A program made the translations under genes and the position numbers. Of a DNA stretch of 64,000 nt, positions 1-10,228 are shown one piece after another. Origin of the DNA: Ceratobasidium sp. AG-K (lineage: Eukaryota; Basidiomycota; Agaricomycetes; Cantharellales; Ceratobasidiaceae); assembly GCA_037039685.1 (NCBI GenBank), contig JAWNGF010000001.1, positions 1,488,001 to 1,552,000 on the forward strand. Direction: 5' to 3'. The notes beneath the pieces are model-generated. The model did no database searches. It saw nothing but the letters and a program-made list of their open reading frames with translations, and was not told the DNA's origin. Every line of letters starts with the position of its first letter. The stretch's first letter is position 1.

Positions 1-585
1 TGGAATCAGACACTGGTAAGGGTTGGAGACTTGACGACGTACCTGTGTAATCTGGCGGGATTCATGATTGCCTCGAATCAAGGTAATACGGTCTGGGTAT
101 CTAACCTTGAAGGCTAGAAGAAGTAGGAAAGTTTCCACGCTATAGAAGCCACGGTCTACAAAATCGCCTGTACGTGTGATAGTGCTCAGTCTATGCTAAT
201 AATATCTTGTGGTTGAGGAACGCACCCATAAACAGGTAATTCGTTTCTGGACAAAATCCACCCATTTTAAAGAGTTCAATAAGGTCAAAGAATTGCCCAT
301 GAATGTCCCCGCATATCTAGTCGTTGTGTGTTAGTCATTCTCATCGAAAGGTAATGTAGTGCAGGTGCATTGTGCCAACTAACCGTCACTGGCGCATCAA
401 CATACTGGACATTCCCCTCCTCGATGAGAATCTCTCGCGCCTTCAAGCAAAGCTCCTTTACCTGAGCTTCTGAGATTGGCTCACAACGCTTAAGTTGTTC
501 GATCTGCCTAACGCCAAAGTGAGCTGACAATGAGTACAATTTGGGGCTTTGAGAGGTTAACTAACAAATCAAGGTCGCTCGGCAT
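1..585 (-). CDS. PP4-type Ser/Thr protein phosphatase catalytic subunit (5' part, runs off the window)
   Basis: PPP-family metallophosphatase that dephosphorylates Ser/Thr residues in DNA-damage and growth signalling. The start is ATG at 585-583. Exons are about 585-566, 507-384, 316-226 and 167-43, separated by short GT-AG introns. The intron after 43 runs past the window edge. Spliced protein begins [15 protein letters not shown] and carries the metal-binding motifs GDIHGQ, GDFVDRG and RGNHESR. The stretch [19 protein letters not shown] matches PP4 rather than PP2A, which has YYSVETVTLLVALKVRY; this rests on family knowledge. The C-terminal half is outside the window, so the methylated C-terminal tail cannot be checked. 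The first exon is only 20 nt and is missed by simple ORF calling. Confidence 0.9.
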
Positions 586-885
586 CCCGCTAGTGGAACT
601 GAGGTTCAAAGTTTGCAGGAATTACTAGCGTGGAATTTCGTTGCTTGGGCAAAGTGTGTCAATGCGGTGGAGGTCAAGAAGCACCAGTCGGGGTAGCTCA
701 CGTGCGCAAGTACGGGCATTGTTTAATATTTGGGTAGGCTGATGTAAGTGGTACTTGAAAGCACCGACTGTCAATATCATGAATGTAACCAAGACGAATT
801 ACGACAGCAATGTGTTACAGCTCAATAGCGAAGCCATGTCTACCAACATTATGGAACAAAACGAGATAATACAAAACCCAAAACC

Positions 886-3800
886 CTAAATTTTTCCTTC
901 GGCGCGCAGCTGCCTCCTCCTCACCACCCTGTCTTCGTAGATTTCCGTATCGATGGAGTCTCGAGTAAGGAACCTCCAGATATGCACGAGTTTGGTTTGT
1001 CCATATCGACGCACGCGACCAATAGCTTGTGTCTCGGCTGCTTCGTAGATATGGGGAGATGGTGTAAGCAAAGGTGAGAGGAAAATGGCGTGGTTCGCGA
1101 TTGTGAGGTTACTGTGAAACACAGTGCGTTAATATTTTCCATAGGTGCGATAGGTAACGTTGCTTACGCTCCGCTGGCCGACTCATCCATCACGTTGAGT
1201 AGTAGAACGCGATCCTTGCTCTCCGGTCGTTGGAACGAATCTAAGGCCTTTGACTTGGCGTTCGCAGTGCCTTGAATCTGGAGGAATGGTAGCCCGCTAG
1301 CGGTGAGTGCTGCTGCTACTTTCTTCATCAAATCCGGGAACTGGACGAAAATTAGAACACGCTCTTTCTTGGGGATCTTGGTGCTAATAGCGCGTTGTTA
1401 AATGAGGTTGAATATAATGCGGGACGAAATACACTCACTTGATCAGGTCCATAATTGCCTCCAGCTTCTTGCCGAAGTGCTTTCCGTCACGGTCTCGCGG
1501 CTCGTCTTTGCCCAGGGAGCTAGCGTTTACCACATTATGGTCACGGGCGCCTGCGGCACAATCGTCGGCATTGGCACCGTTGTTGTATGCGAGAACGCAA
1601 ACTTCGCTACCCATGGATGTAGCCGCACGGACACACTGCTCGCATCCGATATGACCACATGACGACAACAGGGCAATATCCTCCCATGGGAGGTTCTTGC
1701 GACCACAAGACGGGCAGTCTACGACTTTCTCATGCGCACGGTCTTGCTGCAAGTCACGGACGGCAAGAAAGAAGCGATGCGAGCGTACACGGGCAACCAA
1801 TTCCTTGACGAGCTTGCGAAGTACGTGGGTGTCTTCGCGTAGTTTCCAAGCGCGATCGGCGATCGTCTCTGGCTTGGGGACGCTCTTGCCTGAAGTCTTG
1901 ACCTTTTTCTCCTTGAACTTTCCTGTGGCCGACGCCGTCTGCGTGGCCGACGCCTTGCCCTTGCCTTCGCTGCAGCTGGCGTTCTCCATGAGCTCGAGCA
2001 AGATCTTTGTTGCGTCGGCATCACCGACGCCCTTCTCTCGCGTAACCTTGACCCAGTCGCCAAAGGGAGTATGGTTCTCGGACTGCTCGCGGAGGACTTG
2101 CGCATGCTGCGCTTGCATTTCGGGCAGAGTTTCAGCAAGCTCTTGTTTGCAAGCTTCGAGTTGCCGCTCGCGCTCCTGAACAATGGCCTCGCACTCGAGC
2201 ACGGCGTTGTCAACGTCATCGACGTCCAAATCGAAATGAGAGCAGCGCTTCAACAAGGCTTCTTCTGCGGACCTTTAACGCAACGCATAAGCATGTGTTT
2301 GCTACCACCATAAGACTACTCACTGGCTTTCACCCAACGCAGCAGCGAGTCGCTTTTCGCGATCCCCATCGGTCTTCTTGGTCTTCTTGACGTTCATGTC
2401 GATGGCCAACAAATGATGTTTCAACTCCAAATAAATGGCGCGTTCGGCAGCTGGCAGGTTGATATATTCGACGTGTTCCTCCGACTTGATTTCATCGATT
2501 TCGGCGACGTTCTAAGAAAATGATTTAGTTTATTGACCGAGCGTATACACGCTCAAGGCAGGGGAGTGACTTACTTGGCGCACAAACTGGTCTAGGAAAG
2601 CTTGGGCGACTTGGTGGCGCCTGATGTGCCACTCCAGGCTTCGTACGTCCCTGAACGAGTGGAAGCTTTCGGCAGCTGTGGAACGATGAGTTGAGGTAGC
2701 GAGTAGGAGTTAGCTGAACCTACCGGTCTGTTCCTTTCTACGCTTCTTGACCATCGCTGAAGTTCCGATGCTGTCGTCGTCGATACCGAGATGGATTCCT
2801 AAAAAGACAGCGATGGTCTTCACGGCGGCAAAGTCGTGGATAGGGGGAGTTCCGGAGAGGACCCAGCTGAAACGCGCTTTGAGATGGGTAACGAGCGCAT
2901 GGGCCTTGCCGTCCAGATACGTATACTCGTCCACCACTAGGCGCTTGAAGTTGAAGGCCTCGAGCGGGGGCGATTGCATCTGTTTCCAGTCTTGGCGAAC
3001 CTCGTCTGACTTCAACTCCCAAGGGTCCTGCTGAACGCGCGATTTCTTCTCCTTGATCTGCTTCTTTTGAATGTCAGGCGAATCAGAGTCTTCCCCTTCG
3101 TCCTCCCCTGTCTTGCGCTTCTTCATCGCTGGCCGTTTCGGCTTGGCTGCCGCCTTCGGCTTTTTGGGAGCTTTGGGTTTGGCCTTACCTGTGCGCTTGG
3201 GCTTTTCCCCTCAGAGTCATCGAGAATGATTTCCTCAACGTCGCCCTCGCTCTCGCTGGCCGCACCTGCAGATTCAAGCCAGACGCGCTCGACGCGTCGC
3301 CGCCCTCGAAATCGTCGTCGTCGGAGGTAGCCTTGCGCTTGCCCTTTTTGGCAGCGCCGTTCGCCTTGGCTTTGCTAGGTGCACCCCGTTTCCGCTTGTT
3401 ATTGGATGTAACTTCACCCTCGTCCTCAGAGTCAGAGTCGGGAATCACGATGGGGTTGCGTGACGCGGTTCGGCGAATCTTCCCGGGCCGCTCATCTTTC
3501 AAGGCAGGAACTACGGGCTTGTTGGTCGACTTGGAGGCGGGGAGAACGACTTCCATCACCATCTTCTTGCCATTGAACGGGAGGGCTGGCGGGGACTCGA
3601 GAACTGGAGAAGATAACGGAGGACTCGAGGGAGGGGCCACGGAAGAGACTGGCGATGACGGTTGGGGGGAAGGTGTTCGTACGCCTGCAGCCTGCTCGCG
3701 GTACTGCTTGCCTTTAAGCCGGCGTTTGAGCACAATGTCCAACTCTTCGTCGGCTAATAATATCTGTTAGTACGCATAGCTAGATCGACGGCCACACAAC

Positions 3801-6800
3801 GAACCTTTCTTGATGGCCTCCAACATTTCGTTCATGACTGCCTTGGCACCCTTCTGCTGAAGCCGGACGATCTGCTCCTTCAATTTCTCCCAAGCTTCCT
3901 CGAGTCGAGCATTAAAGTATCGACCGTCGGCGCTGGGAAGATCTCCAACGCCCGCAAATGCGGTCAAGTTCTCTAGGTGTCGCTCGCTCTTGAACAGACC
4001 AGATGCTGCAATGATCATGTCCGCATCGATAATCTGCTGGATTGTGATGTTGTTAAGGTCTTTCTGGTCCTTGACCACGACGACCTTGAACGCTTTGGGG
4101 GCGAACTTCTCCACTTCGGACGGCCATTGGAGCACCAAGTGCGGGGGGACGACGATCAAGGTTGCGTTGGTATGGATCAGGCCGTCGACCAAAGCGTTGG
4201 GTGGTGGGGGCTCCTTGTTCTCCAGCGTCGTCGCAACGAGCGCGAGCGTGATTGCCGTCTTGCCGTATCCGACCTCGTCAGCGAGCACACCGCCACGAAT
4301 GTGTATCTTGCGCTCTGCCTTGCCCTCGACACGCCATCCAAGCGGCTCGAGTTGAGCCTCGGCAATTTCTTCCTCCACAAATGCAGGCGCCTTGTCCGAC
4401 TCCTGCGCCAACATCCAGTACAAGGAGCGCAGTTGTTCTCGGCGCAGCGGGGTCTTGAACTTCTTGGGCTGGGCATTTTCGGGGTCGCGTCTGTTGCTCT
4501 TCATGGTGAACGATGGGAGGTTGAGCTTGGCGGGCGGAGCAAAGTTGGTGGTGAAGCGGTATGAAAGTACGATAGGCTCGGTTCGACTGACGGAAGGCAG
4601 TTTGGCAGACGCGGCGTGCATGAGCGTTGCAACATTGACACCAATCCGGAAGTTGCCCCGCTGAGTTTCCTCGTCGTATCGTAGCTGTGTAACGAAGGGT
4701 GAGGGACGGTTCTTGAGTGCCTGCTCGTACGGGCCAGCCTGCTGCTTGTCCTCGATAGCAAAGAAACGGCGGTTGTGCTTGAACCAGAGAATAGAGGGCG
4801 GAGTAGGGCGCAGCGTTCGCAGTTCTTGTGATCGGTCGTATCGACAGAGGCGAGAGTCTGCCATTCCGAGAGATGCTCGAGGTCTCGGACGCGCTCAGTC
4901 AACCAAGTCAAGGCGCGGTATGTTCCCCGCTCGTGAACCTTGTCAACCTCGACCCATCGGTTGCGGGGCCACACGTCGTCCGGGTTCGGGCCAAGGGGGA
5001 CATCGCAGACGATAATGGCATGGGCCTTGGCGCACGAATCTTCCCCGATGGTAAAGTCGATCGCCCCGGAAGGCACGGCAACAGTCGCATCGGTACTAGC
5101 AGCGGGCTATTGAGACAAAATAAGCAATAATCCCTAGTGGATTATACAACAAAACACACCTTAATCTTCAAGGGAGCCTTGACCCACTTTTCTTCGACAT
5201 TGAACTTGACCGTCTCCTCTTCAACATCCTTGGGTCGCCAACGGGTGGACAGCTTGGCAATCAATGGCCTCGACTCGTTATACTCCAACCTACGGGTGGT
5301 CCTAGCGATAACGAATCCGTCGTGGTCAATTGCACCACCGCGAGAGGGATCGAAGAACAGGTACGTCGGCGCCTCGTTGTCGTTCTCGGTTTCACGGACA
5401 TGCAACGACCCAGCCGCGGTTCCGCACTTGTCCAAAAGGCGGTATTCACCCACAATCTCCTCGACGCCCTCTTCATTGTCGGCTTCCAGGCGGAGTGTAC
5501 GCCAAACGCGCTTGTCAACGTATTTGCCTTGCAGTCCCAGACGCGACTCCCAGCTTGGAACCTTCTCGTCGGCACCCTTGATCTTGATGTTGTATTCGCG
5601 CGCCTCGGGAACGGCGACCTCCCAGGCGTTGACGTTGAGTAGATCCTTCGCGTCGTCGCCAACGATGCACCGAGCTAGAGGCTGAGAAAGAACGACTCGT
5701 TCTAGGGCACCACTTGGAACGGTGCTCGCTGGGACACCATATAATCTCCACTCAGGTCCGTGGGGGTAGATGTGCAGCTCCAAGCGCGCATTGGGCGCCT
5801 CATAGACGGCGACCCAGATCTCCTGACGCTTGGCCGTGACAAATCGCAACTCGACGTCTGCAATCTTCCCAAGCGCTCGACGCACAATGGCCCGCCGTGT
5901 TGCGTCGGAATCCTCGACGGCTTTCTTGGGCTTCTCGTCCTCGTCGTCCTCCATCTCGACATCTTCGTCCCCGCCTAATGCGCTCAGCGCGGCCTTGATC
6001 CCATCCATATGAACGCACATCGGCAAGACACGCTTCAGCGCGCGTTCAAAGTCGCGCGGCTGAATCCTCGCTGGCTCGCGAACGACCTTGCTCTCATCTA
6101 TGTCCTCTGGAACCTTTGCGTCGCCGAAAATGACATCGACATACTCGTGTTCTGGTCGACCCGCACACTTGGCGCATGCCGTACCCCCGCACGCAAGGCA
6201 GCGTTTGATGATGGCGCTCGTCACGCCCGTTCGACCCTCGCAGACACACAGGCGAACCGAATTCGCGGCCATCTCACGCAACTTGGGGAGCGACAACGAC
6301 TTGGCATCCGAGGCGGACGTGCTGGTCAGATCCAACGGGCGCACGACCAATTCTTCTTCGGCCACGATATGGCTCTCGACATCATCAACCACCTCTTCGA
6401 TCTTCATGTCATCTCCAGTTCCCGCCTCGAGGAGCTTGCAGCCCAGGATGAGACTGACGCACATGGCAGTTCCGACGACGGTCGTGCTCATGGCGTTGCC
6501 AGCAAGGTCTGCGAGCTGATCTTCGGTCTCGCGGGTGAGCAGTAGCTCTTCGATTGGGAGACCCTGGAGAGAGAGAGCTTCGAGACCAGTCATAGGACCA
6601 CCACGGGCGGTGAGGAAGGGGATCATGCTGGGAGTGAGACAGGGGGAAATGCCGAGGCGCATCCGTAGGTCCTGGCGATCGACGTTTTGCGACAGATTCC
6701 AGACCATGCTATAAAGCATTGAGTCAGTAGTAGAACAAAATGGGAAGTGGTGTACGCACGACTTGAATAGCGGGTCGATGCCCTTCTGTGCGTGTGTGAG

Positions 6801-8422
6801 GTACAGGATGTCTGAAAGATCCCAAACACGCTCGACCTGGGATTTCCACCAATCGATCCAAGAGTCATCTGGGGGTTGGCAAAAGCCACCTGGGGGACGA
6901 GAAACTTAATATCTAAATAAAGCGCGAATCAGGAATTTACTTACTCTCGTCCCAACCGGTCATGGGCCGCTTGCTGCCCAACTCCTTCTCGAAACGATCC
7001 TTTTGATGACGGCCTTCACAGCGACCCCAATCAGTCTTGGCCGCTCGACGATCCACGCCAGCATCTTTCACCAACTTGGCTCGCGCAGCCCAAATGCGAG
7101 GGTCGTCACCCTCCAGCAGGAATGCATCCAAAGAGCAGCTCGCTGGACGCTCGCTCTTCTTGACAGTTTCAAGCCACTTCTTGGCCAATTGAGTTCCCTC
7201 TAGGCCGACCTTTTTCGCAGCACGCGCGTCGAAAGCAACAAGATATCCTCGTGTGCGGGTGTGGGGTATGTAGTATTGTTTGGTATCAAAGCGCGCCTGC
7301 TGGGCGGCATAGTCGATGGATTTAAGCTTGAGTACAATCTGCGAAAGTCCATAAGCAAGGGTGGCACGTTCATATATTTGTACGTACTTCTGACCAAGGG
7401 GCACTGCAAACGTTTTCCAGGATCACAACGGGAGGACGATGCCGCTTGACCCAATTGAGCATACCATGGAATGTGTTAGACGACCTAGCATAAGGTAAGC
7501 ATTCATGAACAGAAGGAGTACACGCAGGTAAAAGACGTGCGGGCATGCAGGCCGCCTTGTTCAGCCGGCTCTGCATGCGTTAAACGCGTGGGTCAAGCAT
7601 GGGTCCACTAGTCTGGTCAAGTGGTGGGCCCCCTCACGAATGAGGAATGAGGTGGCGGGTCGAGTCTCTGGACAAGGAACAACACTCACTCTCCGCCTGC
7701 ATCGATGCCCAGCTTCGCGTTGTTGAGATTAGAAAAGTCGACACATGATGTACCCGCAATGAGGAGATCCACATTTCCCGGAACATCTACTAGCGCACCA
7801 TATGCGGTCGTACTACAAGGCAGTTAGCGATTGTTAGTGTACGGGAAACATAGGACATACGCAGTGGTGCCTCCAAGCTCGCACACATCTCGGAATAAAA
7901 TCGGTGGACTAAAGTTGCGCTCGATGTAGGCTTGCTTGAACGGTTCAATTTCGCAAGAAAAGACATGGTCGACCTTGAAGGTTTCGCCCACTTCACCCAG
8001 TGCGCGAGAGATAAGGCCGAGAGCGAGTAGTGGCGACTCGGTACCACTACACATAGTCGCGACACGAAGTGAGCGGCCGTTTAATCGTTTGGCAACTTCT
8101 TTGAGGTCCGGCATACGGTGCACAATATCCTTAAACATATCCGGAATGGATGCGAGTGGGGGAAATTGGGATGTTTCGGGAACGACCTTTTGTCTCTTGC
8201 TAGCAGGTCCAGCTAACGATATAGTAAGCTTATGGACAGCACGGCCACGTCTGGCGCACCTTGAGTCACAGACTCGGTATCTGTATGCTCGTCTCCATTG
8301 AACTCATCCTCCGACGTGGCCTCGCTTTTGTCGACTTTCTTAGTACTGAGTTTTCCACCGTCAAACGCTAGTTTGCTCTGGCGGCCAGCGACCGTAGAAC
8401 TCGTTTTCTTTTTGGGAGGCAT
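886..8422 (-). CDS. DNMT5/Rad8-type cytosine DNA methyltransferase fused to SNF2 ATPase and RING
   Basis: Multi-exon gene of about 2,250 codons. Order from the N-terminus: a Lys/Ser-rich tail (MPPKKKTSSTVAGRQSKLAF, a weak PIP-box resemblance); C5-methyltransferase motif I (ATMCSGTESPLLAL, near 8030), motif IV GTSCVDFSNLN near 7740, motif VI VVILENV near 7420, motif VIII YYIPHTRTRGYL near 7250 and motif X GNAMSTTVVGTAM near 6490; a Cys-rich patch near 6200; SNF2 lobe 1 with Walker A DEVGYGKT near 4270, Walker B-like DEYTYL near 2930 and WVLSGTPP near 2860; a RING-like CPSCGRKN..CGHIGCEQC near 1650; and SNF2 lobe 2 ending with QAIGRVRRYGQTK near 1000. This order is that of DNMT5, an ATP-dependent maintenance CpG methylase in Cryptococcus. 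No chromodomain or BAH domain is visible. The frame breaks at 4806-4808 and is unclear at 3185-3300 (see findings). The stop is at 888-886. Confidence 0.9.
3185..3310 (-). other. Unresolved splice or frameshift segment inside the DNMT5-like gene
   Basis: In the linker between SNF2 lobe 1 motifs, the reading frame changes twice within about 120 bp. One reading treats the stretch as a 70-bp GT-AG intron starting GTGCGG and ending CCAAG, which joins the upstream acidic linker to the downstream Lys-rich linker. The other keeps it as coding in a third frame, giving an acidic peptide around VEEIILDDSEG, and needs two one-base indels. The acidic composition favours coding; the clean frame closure favours an intron. 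RNA reads would decide. Confidence 0.5.
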
Positions 8423-8628
8423 GGCGGGGAAATACAAGTGTCTGGCCGGATACACGCGCCCTATAAATCCAAGTCACGTGAAGCGTGTTCGGTTACTATT
8501 TGATTTACCTTCTGCGGGATAAACAATCAGTCATCGAATCACAAATCACCAACCGCGGCTCGCGCTGACCAACAAATGGGTTTGTCCGAGTCATAATCCA
8601 GGTCGTACCACTGGCACATTCTTTCAAC
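8423..8628. promoter_or_regulatory. Shared divergent 5' region of the DNMT5-like gene and methionine aminopeptidase
   Basis: Only 206 bp separate the ATG of the DNMT5-like gene (minus) from that of the aminopeptidase (plus), so both promoters must lie here or overlap. I see no clear TATA box. A CACGTG-like E-box core (aagtcacgtgaag) lies at about 8472-8480. The promoter role is inferred from geometry only. Confidence 0.4.
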
Positions 8629-10171
8629 ATGATGAGGACATTCTCGCACCATCTGTCTCGCTTAGCTTTCGGCAAGCCTTTGGTAATCCGCCCCACCGCT
8701 CTTCGGCCAAACATCGCCCGCTTTCGGTCAACCATTCAGGCAGGAGAAGACGAAGAAGACGTGTCTAAATTAATAAAACGATTTGGGACCTACGTGCCGG
8801 TTCTATCCGATAATCCATACGCCGTCGGCACTGAGCATATCCGACCCCGTGCTGTTCCCTCTCATATCATACGCCCTCCATATGCGCAACCAACATATAC
8901 CGTAAATAAACCAGCGCCTTACCAAGGGGATGGCCTAATTAGATTAGGAACAGTAGAAGAGTCAAAAGTTAGGAGGGCTGGTGCTCTGGCCGCTATGGCA
9001 CTGCAATATGCTCAACCCCTTGTCAAGGTGCGCATTCATACAGGGGCTTGGCACTGTTCTTGACTCGTTACAGCCAGGAACAACGACTGAGTACCTCGAC
9101 AACAAGGTCCACGATTTCATCCTGTCTCACGGAGCGTATCCTTCCCCCCTGGGCTATGTGAGTCTACAATTTGCCCGACTTCCTACATCTAATCGTCTTA
9201 CTAGCCTTCTCCCGAAGGCCCGTATCCCAAAAGCACATGTACTAGCGTCAATAATTGTATAGTCCATGGTATTCCCGACAGGTAAATGCACCCTCCAAGT
9301 ACTACAATGGTTTACGAGATATATGCTCTAGCCGTGAACTCGAAGATGGAGATATTGTCAATATTGATATCACAGTATACCTAGACGGCTTCCACGGCGA
9401 CACATCTTGTACCTTTCTCGTCGGACAGGTGGTGAGTACTTTGTTCTTCCTGAACTCGCACAAGCAACAATTTACATACGCATGCGCCTAGGACCGACAA
9501 GGAAGGTACCTTACCGACCTTGCAATGCGCGCATTGGCTGCAGGAGTTTCTGTCTGTCGTCCAGGGGCTCACTTCAAGAGCATTGGGCGTGCGATACACG
9601 ACCTTGTACGACAAGCCGAAGAAGAGTCTGGCGACCCATATGTCGTATCTCCACAGTTTACAGGGCATGGGATTGGTACAGAATTTCATCGCCCGCCCTG
9701 GATTATACACACCGGTACGTTTAGGACAGCGCATTTAGCGGATTAGCCATCAATTGAATATTCTAGTGAACGAAGAGCCAGATGTAATGCGGCCTGGTCA
9801 CTGCTTTACCATCGAGGTAAGTATGCTTTTTGGTAGAAACTTTAAGTATGCGTGGAACTCCGAGTCTGACCACTTGTCAGCCTGCTATTATTCAAGGGAC
9901 GGACCCTAGTGGGTGGATGCTCCCGGATGGCTGGACCGTATTATCCGAAAGGTAATGCCCAGATATCCCCGAATGCAATTGGTGCTCACTCACGTCTGGT
10001 CCAAAAAGCTATGGTAGAAGTGCGCAGGTGTGTAATTACTTCCCCGAACTGGTCTGCATGATTACCAACTTCTCTCAGGCCGAACATACGGTTCTCATCA
10101 CCCAGACGGGAGCAGATGTTTTAACGGACCGGAAAACGGCCACAGCGACGTTTGAGAAACACAAATCATGA
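8629..10171 (+). CDS. Methionine aminopeptidase type 1, mitochondrial-type
   Basis: Removes the initiator Met from nascent proteins. The N-terminus [16 protein letters not shown] is Arg/Ser/Leu-rich without acids, consistent with a mitochondrial presequence. The first exon ends at QPLVK (9028) and a 46-bp intron with branch-like CTTGACT leads to [16 protein letters not shown]. Spliced exons then give [16 protein letters not shown], the metal ligands in [18 protein letters not shown], the His of [11 protein letters not shown], the Glu of CFTIEPAI and the final Glu in [16 protein letters not shown]. All five M24A metal ligands can therefore be read. About seven exons; stop TGA at 10169-10171. 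Two adjacent start Mets (8629, 8632) are equivalent. It is tail-to-tail with the nucleoporin, 57 bp away. Confidence 0.88.
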
Positions 10172-10228
10172 AACAGGATGCTTTATATCATACGTAGAAA
10201 CAAGTGAACAGTATTTTGTGGAAAAAGC

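Noticed and set aside
8423..10171. Functional unit of the DNMT5-like gene with the divergent aminopeptidase
   Set aside because: A shared short promoter is the only link; mitochondrial aminopeptidase and DNA methylation have no known common role.
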